Shown here in pieces: positions 50,580 through 59,149 of a DNA stretch of 64,000 bases (within the stretch, counting starts at the first letter, position 1; every line of letters starts with the position of its first letter). A model generated the notes under the pieces. It saw nothing but the letters and a program-made list of their open reading frames with translations. It searched no databases and was not told where the DNA came from. A program made the position numbers and the translations under genes. The stretch is from assembly GCF_045762675.1 (NCBI RefSeq), contig NZ_JBJDLK010000004.1:62001-126000 (forward strand). Direction: 5' to 3'. The stretch is from Elizabethkingia meningoseptica_A (GTDB lineage: Bacteria; Bacteroidota; Bacteroidia; Flavobacteriales; Weeksellaceae).

Positions 50580-52589
50580 ATGGGTTTAGATTCTAAAATT
50601 CCAGCGGGGCCATTGGCCGACAAATGGAAAAATCATAAAGATCACATGGAACTTGTTGCGCCAAACAACAGGGACAAAATTGATATTATTGTTGTAGGAA
50701 CCGGTCTTGCAGGTGGTTCGGCGGCAGCAACTTTGGCAGAGCAGGGATATAATGTAAAAGCATTCTGCTATCAGGATTCTCCAAGAAGAGCACACTCTAT
50801 TGCTGCTCAGGGAGGTATTAACGCTGCAAAAAACTATCAGAATGATGGTGACTCTATATACCGTTTATTTTACGATACAATTAAAGGTGGTGACTACCGT
50901 GCAAGAGAAGCAAACGTATACCGTTTAGCCGAAGTATCAGGTAACATTATCGACCAGTGTGTATCTCAGGGAGTTCCGTTTGGTAGAGAATACGGTGGTA
51001 TGCTGGATAACCGTTCTTTCGGTGGAGTTCAGGTAAAAAGAACTTTCTATGCAAAAGGGCAAACAGGTCAGCAGCTTCTTTTAGGAGCTTATGCAGCAAT
51101 GAGCCGTCAGATCGGTAAAGGCCGTATCAAGATGTACAACCGTCATGAAATGATGGAACTGGTTATCGTTGATGGTAAAGCAAGAGGTATTATTGCAAGA
51201 AATCTTGTAACCGGTGAAATTGAAAGACATTCTGCTCACGCAGTAGTTATAGCTTCCGGAGGTTATGGTAACGTTTATTTCCTGTCTACAAATGCAATGG
51301 GATCTAACGTTTCGGCAGCCTGGAAGATTCACAAAAAAGGGGCATACTTTGCAAACCCTTGTTATGTACAGATTCACCCGACTTGTATTCCGGTACACGG
51401 AACACAGCAGTCTAAGCTGACGTTGATGTCTGAGTCTTTAAGAAACTCCGGAAGAATCTGGGTTCCTAAGAAAATTGAAGATTCTGTAGCGATCCGTGAA
51501 GGAAAGAAAAAAGCTAAAGATATTCCTGAAGAGGACAGAGATTACTACCTGGAAAGAAGATATCCTGCATTTGGTAACTTAGTGCCAAGAGACGTTGCTT
51601 CACGTGCTGCTAAGGAAAGATGTGATGCTGGTTTCGGTATCGAAAACAACGACACTAAAGAAGGGGTGTTCCTGGATTTCTCTACAGAGATCATAAAAAA
51701 AGGTAAAGAAGCTGCTACTGAGCAGAATATTCATAACCCTTCTTCTGCACAAATCTACTCTTTAGGTAGAGCATGGGTAGAAGAGAAGTATGGTAACCTT
51801 TTCCAGATGTATGAAAAGATTACGGCTGATAATCCTTATGAAACTCCAATGAAAATTTACCCTGCGGTACACTATACAATGGGTGGTGTATGGGTAGATT
51901 ACAACCTGATGTCTACAATTCCCGGATGTTTCGTTATTGGGGAAGCTAACTTCTCGGATCACGGCGCTAACAGACTTGGTGCTTCTGCTTTGATGCAGGG
52001 GCTTGCTGATGGTTATTTCGTATTGCCTTATACAATTGCTAATTATCTTTCGGCAGATATCAGAACCGGAGCTATTCCAACGAATACGGCTGAGTTTGAT
52101 GCTGCTGAAAAAGAAATTAAAGATAAAGTTGAATTTTTCCTGAACAATAAAGGGACGCATTCTGTTGACCATTTCCATAAGCAATTAGGACACATTATGT
52201 GGAATAAAGTAGGTATGGGACGTACACCGGAGGGACTTCAGGAAGCGATTAAAGAAATCGAAGAAGTAAGAAAAGATTTCTGGCAAAATGTAAAAGTTCC
52301 GGGTGATGCAGATAACTTAAACCCTGAATTAGAAAAAGCATTCAGAGTGGCAGACTTCTTAGAACTTGGTCAGTTAATGGCAATTGATGCACTAAACAGA
52401 AACGAATCTTGTGGAGGTCATTTCCGTTGGGATCATGCAACACCGGATGGTGAGGCTAAACGTGATGACGAAAACTACAAGTACGTAGCTGCCTGGGAAT
52501 ATAAAGGTGCTGACATCAACCAGGAAGTAATGCACAAAGAAGAACTTGTTTACGACAACATTGAAGTTAAAACAAGAAGTTACAAATAA
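50580..52589 (+). CDS. sdhA: Succinate dehydrogenase / fumarate reductase flavoprotein subunit
   Basis: A 669-residue FAD protein that oxidises succinate. It has the dinucleotide-binding site IIVVGTGLAGGSAAATLAEQG (~35-55) and the His for covalent FAD in RAHSIAAQGGINAAK (~77-91). The substrate and catalytic regions include HPTCIP, RRYPAFGNLVPRDVASRA and YPAVHYTMGGVWVD. The C-terminus has NESCGGHFR. The size and motifs fit the long Bacteroidota form. Central gene of sdhCAB. Codon use is biased toward a few codons, as for strongly expressed genes. Confidence 0.95.
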   Translation: MGLDSKIPAGPLADKWKNHKDHMELVAPNNRDKIDIIVVGTGLAGGSAAATLAEQGYNVKAFCYQDSPRRAHSIAAQGGINAAKNYQNDGDSIYRLFYDTIKGGDYRAREANVYRLAEVSGNIIDQCVSQGVPFGREYGGMLDNRSFGGVQVKRTFYAKGQTGQQLLLGAYAAMSRQIGKGRIKMYNRHEMMELVIVDGKARGIIARNLVTGEIERHSAHAVVIASGGYGNVYFLSTNAMGSNVSAAWKIHKKGAYFANPCYVQIHPTCIPVHGTQQSKLTLMSESLRNSGRIWVPKKIEDSVAIREGKKKAKDIPEEDRDYYLERRYPAFGNLVPRDVASRAAKERCDAGFGIENNDTKEGVFLDFSTEIIKKGKEAATEQNIHNPSSAQIYSLGRAWVEEKYGNLFQMYEKITADNPYETPMKIYPAVHYTMGGVWVDYNLMSTIPGCFVIGEANFSDHGANRLGASALMQGLADGYFVLPYTIANYLSADIRTGAIPTNTAEFDAAEKEIKDKVEFFLNNKGTHSVDHFHKQLGHIMWNKVGMGRTPEGLQEAIKEIEEVRKDFWQNVKVPGDADNLNPELEKAFRVADFLELGQLMAIDALNRNESCGGHFRWDHATPDGEAKRDDENYKYVAAWEYKGADINQEVMHKEELVYDNIEVKTRSYK

Positions 52590-52612
52590 TCTCCAACCTT
52601 AAAAATAAAGTT

Positions 52613-53386
52613 ATGAGTGATAAAAAAGGTCTCAATCTTACACTGAAAATTTGGAGACAAAAAAATAATAAAACAAAAGGGCAGTTCGAAACCTATAAAA
52701 TATCAGATGTATCTCCGGATAGTTCATTTCTTGAAATGCTGGATATACTGAATGAAACGTTGATTAATGAAGGGAAAGATCCTGTTGCTTTTGATCACGA
52801 CTGCCGTGAAGGAATCTGTGGTATGTGTTCACTATACATTAATGGCAGAGCGCATGGTCCGGATACAGGTATTACAACTTGTCAGCTGCATATGCGTCAC
52901 TTTAAAGATGGTGAAACAATTCATATCGAGCCATGGAGAAGTGCTGCATTTCCTGTAATTAAAGACCTGGTAGTAGACCGTTCTGCATTTGACAGAGTAA
53001 TGGCTGCCGGTGGTTTTATTTCTGTAAATACTTCAGGAAGAACTACAGATGCTAACAATATTCCTGTGCCTAAGGAAGATGCAGATAAAGCAATGGATGC
53101 TGCAGCTTGTATCGGTTGTGGAGCTTGTGTAGCAACTTGTAAAAACGGTTCTGCAATGTTATTTGTAGGAGCTAAAGTTTCTCAGTTTGCTTTACTGCCA
53201 CAAGGTAGAGTAGAAGCTAAGCGTAGAGTTCTTCATATGGTAAAACAAATGGACGAAGAAGGATTTGGGAACTGTTCCAACACAGGTGCTTGTGAAGTAG
53301 AATGTCCAAAAGGAATTTCTTTAGAGAACATTGCCAGAATGAACAGAGAGTACCTAAGTGCTAAGTTCACTACTGCTGATCATTAA
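52613..53386 (+). CDS. sdhB: Succinate dehydrogenase / fumarate reductase iron-sulfur subunit
   Basis: A 257-residue subunit that carries electrons from FAD to quinone through three clusters. The [2Fe-2S] region is CREGICGMCSLYING (~63-77) with a later Cys in TTCQLHM. The [4Fe-4S] motif is CIGCGACVATCKNG (~165-178). The [3Fe-4S] motif with the last Cys ligands is GNCSNTGACEVECPKGI (~221-237). All expected Cys are present. It is the last gene of the operon and ends before a strong terminator. Confidence 0.95.
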   Translation: MSDKKGLNLTLKIWRQKNNKTKGQFETYKISDVSPDSSFLEMLDILNETLINEGKDPVAFDHDCREGICGMCSLYINGRAHGPDTGITTCQLHMRHFKDGETIHIEPWRSAAFPVIKDLVVDRSAFDRVMAAGGFISVNTSGRTTDANNIPVPKEDADKAMDAAACIGCGACVATCKNGSAMLFVGAKVSQFALLPQGRVEAKRRVLHMVKQMDEEGFGNCSNTGACEVECPKGISLENIARMNREYLSAKFTTADH

Positions 53387-53406
53387 TAGTATTAAAACTA
53401 AAATAG

Positions 53407-53434
53407 AAAGACCGCTGAATTTTCAGCGGTCTTT
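53407..53434. terminator. Bidirectional terminator between sdhB and the nitroreductase gene
   Basis: AAAGACCGCTGAA, short loop TT, TTCAGCGGTCTTT: a 13-bp stem with T-runs on both strands. Confidence 0.85.
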
Positions 53435-53438
53435 TTTA

Positions 53439-54071
53439 TTATTTGTAGATAAAGAATTCTTCTTCAGGCTGCCTTACCTTTTTCAGGTTAACCAGCCAGT
53501 CACCACTACTGTCCCGGTAGCCTATTGGCATGGCGACAACGCTTTTAAGGTTAAACTCTTTTAAGCCAAGCGCTTCATCCAATTGTTCATTATTGAATCC
53601 TTCCATCGGAGTTGCATCAATTTCAAGTTCAGCAGCAGCTGCAAGTGCGAGACCAAAGCTTATGTAGGCCTGTCTGGCTGTGTGTGCGAAATTGGCTTCT
53701 GCCTCTCTCTTCAGATAAGCACCTTTCAGCATATTTTTATAATCATCCATTGCATTTTCCGGTAAACCTCTTTCGCTTACTATTCTGTGGAAAATGGTTT
53801 CCATATTTTGCTCTGTGTAATTGTCCCATGCAGCAAAAACCAATACATAAGTACTGTCGGCAATCTGTTGCTGGTTGCTAAAGATCGGAACCAGTTTTTC
53901 CTTGAGCGTCTGATCTTTTATAACAATAACCTTGTATGGTTGTAATCCTGAAGATGAGGGTGCCAGATAAGCGGCTTTTAGTATTTTTTGAAGGTTTTCT
54001 TCGCTTACTTTTTTAGAAGAATCAAATTTTTTTGTTGCATATCTCCAATGCAGGGCATCAAGTAATTTCAT
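53439..54071 (-). CDS. Nitroreductase-family NAD(P)H-dependent oxidoreductase
   Basis: A 210-residue FMN-dependent flavoprotein similar to NfsB/YfkO-type enzymes. Residues LHWRYATKKFDSSKKVSEENL (~7-27) and AAYLAPSSSGLQPYKVIVI (~33-51) make the FMN site. The C-terminal part has QAYISFGLALAAAAELEIDATPMEGF. These enzymes reduce nitro compounds and quinones. The physiological substrate is unknown. It has its own promoter, with two inverted repeats directly upstream (54104-54137) that look like repressor sites, common for genes induced by electrophiles or quinones. Confidence 0.85.
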   Translation of the reverse strand: MKLLDALHWRYATKKFDSSKKVSEENLQKILKAAYLAPSSSGLQPYKVIVIKDQTLKEKLVPIFSNQQQIADSTYVLVFAAWDNYTEQNMETIFHRIVSERGLPENAMDDYKNMLKGAYLKREAEANFAHTARQAYISFGLALAAAAELEIDATPMEGFNNEQLDEALGLKEFNLKSVVAMPIGYRDSSGDWLVNLKKVRQPEEEFFIYK

Positions 54072-54092
54072 GTTTTTGAATTTTAAACACTA

Positions 54093-54100
54093 CAAAAGTA
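54093..54100 (-). promoter_or_regulatory. Promoter -7 element for the nitroreductase gene
   Basis: TACTTTTG on the minus strand (TAnnTTTG), 21 bp before the start codon. Confidence 0.6.
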
Positions 54101-54103
54101 GAG

Positions 54104-54137
54104 CATATTTGCAACAAATATGATCGTTTTATACGAT
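54104..54137. promoter_or_regulatory. Two inverted repeats at the nitroreductase promoter
   Basis: CATATTTG, spacer CAA, CAAATATG (54104-54122) and ATCGT, spacer TTTAT, ACGAT (54123-54137) lie side by side across the -35 side of the promoter. A dimeric MarR- or HxlR-type repressor site is a likely use. Confidence 0.5.
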
Positions 54138-54260
54138 GATGTTCCATAGAAAATTTTAATTTTTAAATTTCCCTCCATTTTGAAGGCTCCTGCGAAAATA
54201 AAATTAGCGTTAAATAATATTAAAAGATAACAAAATCGGGGTTTTATATAGAAAAAACGT

Positions 54261-54268
54261 TACTTTTG
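54261..54268 (+). promoter_or_regulatory. Promoter -7 element for the thioredoxin-fold lipoprotein gene
   Basis: TACTTTTG followed by C (TAnnTTTG), 19 bp before the ATG at 54288. Confidence 0.6.
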
Positions 54269-54287
54269 CTTCTATTAAAATATTGAG

Positions 54288-55805
54288 ATGAAAAAACTAT
54301 TATTAATAGTATTATGCACTTTATTTATAGTGTCTTGTTCAAACAAAAAAACAGTTGTTGTTTCTGGTAAAATTGCCGGAGGTAATCCTATGGAAAGGAT
54401 TGAAATTGTTGAAATGTCTGGTGTTGCAACATTACCAATTGCTAACTTTGGAGTGGATGCACAAGGGAACTTTTCAGATACCATCCAGATTCCTAAAAAT
54501 GGAGTTTATACACTTTCTTATGGTGGAAATTACGGAACTGTATACCTGAAGGGTGGTGAGAATATCAGATTGTCAGGAAATGCAGGCGGATTCCCAAGAG
54601 AACTTACAGTAGAAGGAGATTCTAAAAACAATACTTTCCTACAAAAAACACAGGCTTACCTGGATAATTATTTCTCTAAAATCAACCAGGATATTATTAC
54701 TCAGGATGAACCTAAATTTTTAGGACAATTGAAGAAATTCAAATCTGACCTGAATAAAGAAATGGATAACCTGGCAAAATCAACAGGTGCTGACAGTGAT
54801 GTGGTAAAATGGAAAAAAGATGAATTAGATGTTAATTTATTAGGGATTTCCGGTCAATACGCAATCATGCACGGACAGGTTACAAATAAGCCTAACTTTA
54901 AAGTAACTCAGGCTTACAAAGATTTCCAGAAAGAACTTAAAGGAAATGAAGAAGCAAAAATTAAAACATATCCATCTTACAGAAATTTTGTTTTAAGTAC
55001 TATTGGTCAGGATTTCCAGACATATGCTATGAAAAACCAAAAACCGGGTGTAACCACTACGGAACAGTTCATTAACTATATGAAAGGTCAGAAGGACTAC
55101 TCTCAGGTGGTTAAGGATTATCTTACGGCTTTCGTGGCAACAAGTATGGATATGCAGCCACAACAAGGGAACCTTGATAAACTGAGCAAAATTTTAGATG
55201 AAAATATCAAAGATTCTGATGTTAAAGCAGGGCTTAAGAAAGTTGAAGAAGCAATCTACGGTTTAAAAATCGGTGCTTCAGCTCCATCAGTAGACTTTAT
55301 AGATGTAAATGGTAAAAAAGTACCTTCTTCATCATTCAATGGAAAGCCGACATTAATTATGTTCTATGCATCATGGAATCCTTATGTAGCAGAATCTGTT
55401 GTACCAATGGCGAAAGAACTGACCAATACTTACAAAAGCAAAATGAATATCGTGTATGCAAGTATGGATGATAATACTGCAGCGTTTAAAAAATCAGCTG
55501 TAGCATTATTAACAGGTTTAGACGGACAGAAACTTTATGCAAAAGGTGGTCTTAAATCAGATGCTGCTCAGAAATTTGCACTATATGGTTTCAAATTACC
55601 AAGCTTCTTAATATTAGATAAAGATGGTAAAGTAGCCAGCAGAACATTTATGAATATCATGGATCCGGAGTTCAAAACAGCGATGGATAAAATATCAGGA
55701 ATTACAGGTCCTGCTATCGTACCTCCACAAATGCAGATGCAGCCAACACCTGCACCAGCTCCGGCTGACAGTACAAAAGTAAAGACAGAAGCGAAAGCTA
55801 AATAA
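54288..55805 (+). CDS. Thioredoxin-fold lipoprotein with DUF4369-like domain, lacking CxxC
   Basis: A 505-residue lipoprotein (lipobox TLFIVSCSNKK, Cys ~17). A beta-rich N-terminal domain like DUF4369 covers about 23-110 (VVVSGKIAGGNPMERIEIVEM). A helical middle part precedes an AhpC/TSA-like thioredoxin domain at the C-terminus, with PSVDFIDVNGKKVPSSSFNGK and PTLIMFYASWNPYVAESVVPM. At the active-site position, where relatives carry WCxxC, this protein has WNPYV: both cysteines are missing. It is therefore probably not an oxidoreductase and may be a binding or scaffold protein. A Pro-rich tail follows. It precedes rlmD by 6 bp. Confidence 0.8.
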   Translation: MKKLLLIVLCTLFIVSCSNKKTVVVSGKIAGGNPMERIEIVEMSGVATLPIANFGVDAQGNFSDTIQIPKNGVYTLSYGGNYGTVYLKGGENIRLSGNAGGFPRELTVEGDSKNNTFLQKTQAYLDNYFSKINQDIITQDEPKFLGQLKKFKSDLNKEMDNLAKSTGADSDVVKWKKDELDVNLLGISGQYAIMHGQVTNKPNFKVTQAYKDFQKELKGNEEAKIKTYPSYRNFVLSTIGQDFQTYAMKNQKPGVTTTEQFINYMKGQKDYSQVVKDYLTAFVATSMDMQPQQGNLDKLSKILDENIKDSDVKAGLKKVEEAIYGLKIGASAPSVDFIDVNGKKVPSSSFNGKPTLIMFYASWNPYVAESVVPMAKELTNTYKSKMNIVYASMDDNTAAFKKSAVALLTGLDGQKLYAKGGLKSDAAQKFALYGFKLPSFLILDKDGKVASRTFMNIMDPEFKTAMDKISGITGPAIVPPQMQMQPTPAPAPADSTKVKTEAKAK

Positions 55806-55811
55806 TATAAA

Positions 55812-57224
55812 ATGCAGAAAAAAAAGAAGAATCAAATTCTTGAAAATATCAAACTCCTTTCAGCCGGTGCGAAAGGAGTTTCTGTTGGTAAAACAGAGGA
55901 TGGTAAAACAATTCTTGTAAACGGAGCAGTACCGGGAGATTTGGTTAATGCACGTCTGAAGAAATCGAAGAAGAACTATATTGAAGCCGAAGCTGTTGAG
56001 ATACTGGAAGAATCTCCGTACAGAGTAGATGCCAGATGTATGCACTTTAGTGTTTGCGGAGGATGCAAATGGCAGAACCTGAGTTACGAAAAACAACTGG
56101 AGTTCAAGCAGGATGAAGTTCTTAATAATATCCGCAGAATCGGCGGGCTTGAAGATTTCGAGACATTGCCTATTTTAGGCTCGGAACAACAGTATTTTTA
56201 CAGAAATAAAATGGAATTTTCATTTTCCAATGCCCGTTGGCTTACACTGGAAGAAGTGAATTCAACAGAAGAAATAGCGGATAGAAATGCTTTAGGGTTC
56301 CACATTCCGGGACAATGGAGTAAGATACTAGATTTGAAAGAATGTTTCTTACAGGAAGATCCTTCAAATGATATTCGTCTTGCTGTAAAAGAATATGCTG
56401 AAGAAAATAAATTAGCATTTTTTGACGTAAGAAATCAGGAAGGGTTCTTAAGAACGCTTATGATGCGTCAGAATTCAAGTGGGCAATGGATGGTTTTACT
56501 TCAGTTATTTGAAGAAAATGAAATTGAAAGAGTGAAGCTGTTGGATTTCTTATTACAAAAATTCCCTCAGATTCATACATTACTTTATGCCATCAATCCA
56601 AAAGGAAACGACAGTATTTATGATCTGGATATCGAGACCTATTACGGAGACGGATTTTTGTTTGAAGATATGGATGGACTGAAGTTTAAAATAGGCCCGA
56701 AATCCTTCTTTCAGACCAATTACAGACAGGCTTTGGAGTTATACCGTAAAACGCTTGAATTTGCAGATTTAAAAGGAGATGAAGTGGTTTATGACCTGTA
56801 TACAGGTACAGGAACCATTGCACAATATGTAGCACGAAATGCAAAACAGGTAATCGGGATAGAAGCAGTGCAGGAAGCAATAGATGCTGCTAAAGAGCAT
56901 GCTGAATTAAATGGTTTAACGAATTGTACATTCTATTGTGGGGATATGAAAGAAATCTTCAATCAGGAATTTTTACAGTCACATCCAAAAGCTGATGTAC
57001 TGATTACGGATCCGCCAAGAGACGGTATGCATGCTAAAGTGGTTGAACAAATCCTTAATCTGGCGCCGGAGAAAATTGTATATGTAAGCTGTAATTCTGC
57101 AACCCAGGCGAGAGATTTGGCTATATTAAAAGAACATTATAACTTAGTGAAGATTTTGCCGGTGGATATGTTCCCGCAGACTCATCACGTAGAGAATATT
57201 GCCTTACTTATTAAAAAGTCATGA
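55812..57224 (+). CDS. rlmD: 23S rRNA (uracil-C5)-methyltransferase RlmD
   Basis: RlmD makes 5-methyluridine at position 1939 of 23S rRNA (E. coli numbering). The 470-residue protein has an N-terminal TRAM RNA-binding domain (~8-65) and cluster cysteines in CMHFSVCGGCKWQ (~76-86) plus KECFLQ (~175), enough for a [4Fe-4S] cluster. The SAM domain includes YDLYTGTGTIAQYVA, and the catalytic-base motif is DPPRDGM with the nucleophile Cys in YVSCNSATQARDL. It could instead be the related tRNA/rRNA enzyme RlmCD; the exact uridine is inferred. Its stop overlaps the next gene by 4 bases (ATGA). Confidence 0.88.
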   Translation: MQKKKKNQILENIKLLSAGAKGVSVGKTEDGKTILVNGAVPGDLVNARLKKSKKNYIEAEAVEILEESPYRVDARCMHFSVCGGCKWQNLSYEKQLEFKQDEVLNNIRRIGGLEDFETLPILGSEQQYFYRNKMEFSFSNARWLTLEEVNSTEEIADRNALGFHIPGQWSKILDLKECFLQEDPSNDIRLAVKEYAEENKLAFFDVRNQEGFLRTLMMRQNSSGQWMVLLQLFEENEIERVKLLDFLLQKFPQIHTLLYAINPKGNDSIYDLDIETYYGDGFLFEDMDGLKFKIGPKSFFQTNYRQALELYRKTLEFADLKGDEVVYDLYTGTGTIAQYVARNAKQVIGIEAVQEAIDAAKEHAELNGLTNCTFYCGDMKEIFNQEFLQSHPKADVLITDPPRDGMHAKVVEQILNLAPEKIVYVSCNSATQARDLAILKEHYNLVKILPVDMFPQTHHVENIALLIKKS

Positions 57225-57700
57225 AATATTTAAAATTCATATTTTATTTTATCCCTTTATTACTGGTGCTTGTCGCCTGTAATCAGGAAGATGATATTTG
57301 TACTGAGGGCGGAACGCCGCGTATGAAAGTGAAGTTTAAAAAAGATGGTAAATTATATAAACCGGATAGTCTTACAGTTCAAATAGTATTGAACAAAGAT
57401 ACCTTGATGGTGATGAATAATATTAAGAAACCAGATTCTGTAATGGTGCCATTAAAAGTTAATGGTGATGGGTTTACAGATATTTTAGTTAAAGTAAATC
57501 CTACCCGCACTGCACCACAGTCTAATGTCAAGGCAAAATATACCGAGACTTCCGAGTATGTATCACCAGGTTGCGGAATCAGAAAATTATATGATAATTT
57601 TTCTGCTGAAGTAACCAAGGCAAATCCTGTAAACAGTGTTGAACTTAATACCAATCAAATACATAATGAAAGCCAGACTGTTCTTTACTTTAATTTTTAG
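57221..57700 (+). CDS. DUF6452 lipoprotein
   Basis: A 159-residue lipoprotein (lipobox LVLVACNQEDD, Cys ~20) with an early Cys (DICTEGGTPRMKVKF) and a later one (SPGCGIRKLYDNF), possibly a disulfide pair in the periplasm. The domain appears all-beta. DUF6452 genes in flavobacteria are found directly after rlmD and before a DUF6048 gene, as here. Its start overlaps rlmD (ATGA) and its end overlaps the next start by 35 bases. Function is unknown. Confidence 0.75.
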   Translation: MKYLKFIFYFIPLLLVLVACNQEDDICTEGGTPRMKVKFKKDGKLYKPDSLTVQIVLNKDTLMVMNNIKKPDSVMVPLKVNGDGFTDILVKVNPTRTAPQSNVKAKYTETSEYVSPGCGIRKLYDNFSAEVTKANPVNSVELNTNQIHNESQTVLYFNF

Positions 57701-58337
57701 TCTTTTTATTTCTTTAAGTTTTGCACAAGAGAAAAAGAAGGTAAGTGATACACTTGCTTCAAAAAAATACAAATACAAACCGAACGTCATGATTGGCGTA
57801 GATGTACTGCATTTGGGACTGGCTGCATTTTCTGAGCAGAAAATGCTCCAGGCATTTGCTTCATCGCGTATTAAGCCCAGGCTTCATCTTTTAGCGGATG
57901 TTGGTTATGAGAAAAACAAGTATGATAAAAACGGCTATGATGTATCTGCTAACGGGCTTTTCTTTAAGGCAGGGGCAATGTACATGTTAAGTCCGGACCC
58001 GGATAATATGCAGAATGGATTTTATGCAGGTGGTAAAGTTGCTGCATCATTCTATCAGCAAGAGATGAAATCGATTCCTATCAGAGGTTATCAGGGACAG
58101 GATTCATATGCTTCGTTTCCACAGTCTTCCCAGTCGGCTTACTGGCTGGAAGGTGTTGTAGGGGGGAGGATAGAACTTTTTAATTCCAATTTCTTTATCG
58201 ATGTTCAGGTTCAGCCTAAATTTCTGGCGTATACCACCAAGCAGGAGAATATAGTTCCTATGGTAGTTCCAGGTTTTGGCACCAATGCTAATAAGTTTAA
58301 AGTAGGCTTTATGTGGAGTATTGCTTATCTGTTCTAA
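57666..58337 (+). CDS. DUF6048 predicted outer-membrane protein
   Basis: A 223-residue protein with a signal peptide (MKARLFFTLIFSLFISLSFAQ, start at 57666). The body is beta-strand rich with alternate hydrophobic residues and closes KFKVGFMWSIAYLF with a C-terminal Phe, as in small outer-membrane beta-barrels. An earlier in-frame start (57636) would place ten polar residues before the signal peptide and is rejected. It overlaps DUF6452 by 35 bases, so the two are surely co-translated and may act together at the outer membrane. The barrel call is inferred. Confidence 0.75.
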   Translation: MKARLFFTLIFSLFISLSFAQEKKKVSDTLASKKYKYKPNVMIGVDVLHLGLAAFSEQKMLQAFASSRIKPRLHLLADVGYEKNKYDKNGYDVSANGLFFKAGAMYMLSPDPDNMQNGFYAGGKVAASFYQQEMKSIPIRGYQGQDSYASFPQSSQSAYWLEGVVGGRIELFNSNFFIDVQVQPKFLAYTTKQENIVPMVVPGFGTNANKFKVGFMWSIAYLF

Positions 58338-58345
58338 AAAATAAA

Positions 58346-58368
58346 AAGCCTCCTGTAAAGGAGGCCTT
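58346..58368 (+). terminator. Terminator after the DUF6048 gene
   Basis: GCCTCC, loop TGTAAA, GGAGGC, preceded by an A-run; the following T-run is poor. Confidence 0.55.
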
Positions 58369-58540
58369 CCAATCACTTATTACTTAAACATTTTAATCTA
58401 CTCATTTATAGATTGAGGTAAAACAAAATGCTTCCAAAAATAATAAAAAAAATAATATAAATTCAATATCTGATATTATTTTACAAGGAAACATTGTTAT
58501 CAGAATATATATTCGAACATCTTTCGGATAACGATAAAAA

Positions 58541-59146
58541 CTACGTATTTACCAGTATGTCGCGAAAAACATCGGTTATAACTTTTCTGGTAGCATCATG
58601 TAATTGTTGAAGGTCAGTATTGTTCTCAATTATATAATCTGCAAGACGAATTTTTTTTCTTTCCGGCATTTGGTTATCAATTACTTTCTCAACTTCACGA
58701 TATGTTTTGGCATCTCTGTCCATCACACGCTTAATTCTGATGCTTTCATCTGCAGTTACCAGAATACTTTTATTGCATTGTAAGTTTAATTTAAGCTCAA
58801 AAAGTAATGCCGTTTCTTTAAAAACAATTTCCGTGGTCTGCTTTTTAACCCATTCATGAAAATCAATATTCACAGCCGGATGAATAATAGCATTCAGCTG
58901 CTTCAGAAGAGCATCATTATTAAATACCAGCCCGGCTACATATTTTCTATCGTAAAGACCATTTTCATCGTAGGATTGACTTCCCAGTAAATTAATAATG
59001 GCTTTTTTTAGTTCTTCGTTTTCATTAACAAGATCTTTAGCCCTTGTGTCCGAATTGTAAACAGGGTAACCCATTTCTTCAATAAAATGAGCGACAGTTG
59101 TTTTTCCGGAGCCAATACCTCCTGTAAGACCTATAATTTTATGCAT
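58541..59146 (-). CDS. coaE: Dephospho-CoA kinase
   Basis: CoaE phosphorylates the ribose 3'-OH of dephospho-CoA, the last step of coenzyme A synthesis. The 201-residue P-loop kinase has GLTGGIGSGKTTVAHF (~6-21), YPVYNSDTRAKDLV (~27-40) and the lid region around RVMDRD. The gene is the last of a four-gene unit ruvB-paiB-MBL-coaE and starts 3 bp after the hydrolase gene. No clear terminator follows it. Confidence 0.92.
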   Translation of the reverse strand: MHKIIGLTGGIGSGKTTVAHFIEEMGYPVYNSDTRAKDLVNENEELKKAIINLLGSQSYDENGLYDRKYVAGLVFNNDALLKQLNAIIHPAVNIDFHEWVKKQTTEIVFKETALLFELKLNLQCNKSILVTADESIRIKRVMDRDAKTYREVEKVIDNQMPERKKIRLADYIIENNTDLQQLHDATRKVITDVFRDILVNT

Positions 59147-59149
59147 AGT

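Noticed and set aside
51762..52184. 140-codon open frame on the minus strand
   Set aside because: It lies entirely inside sdhA, which is conserved over this stretch.
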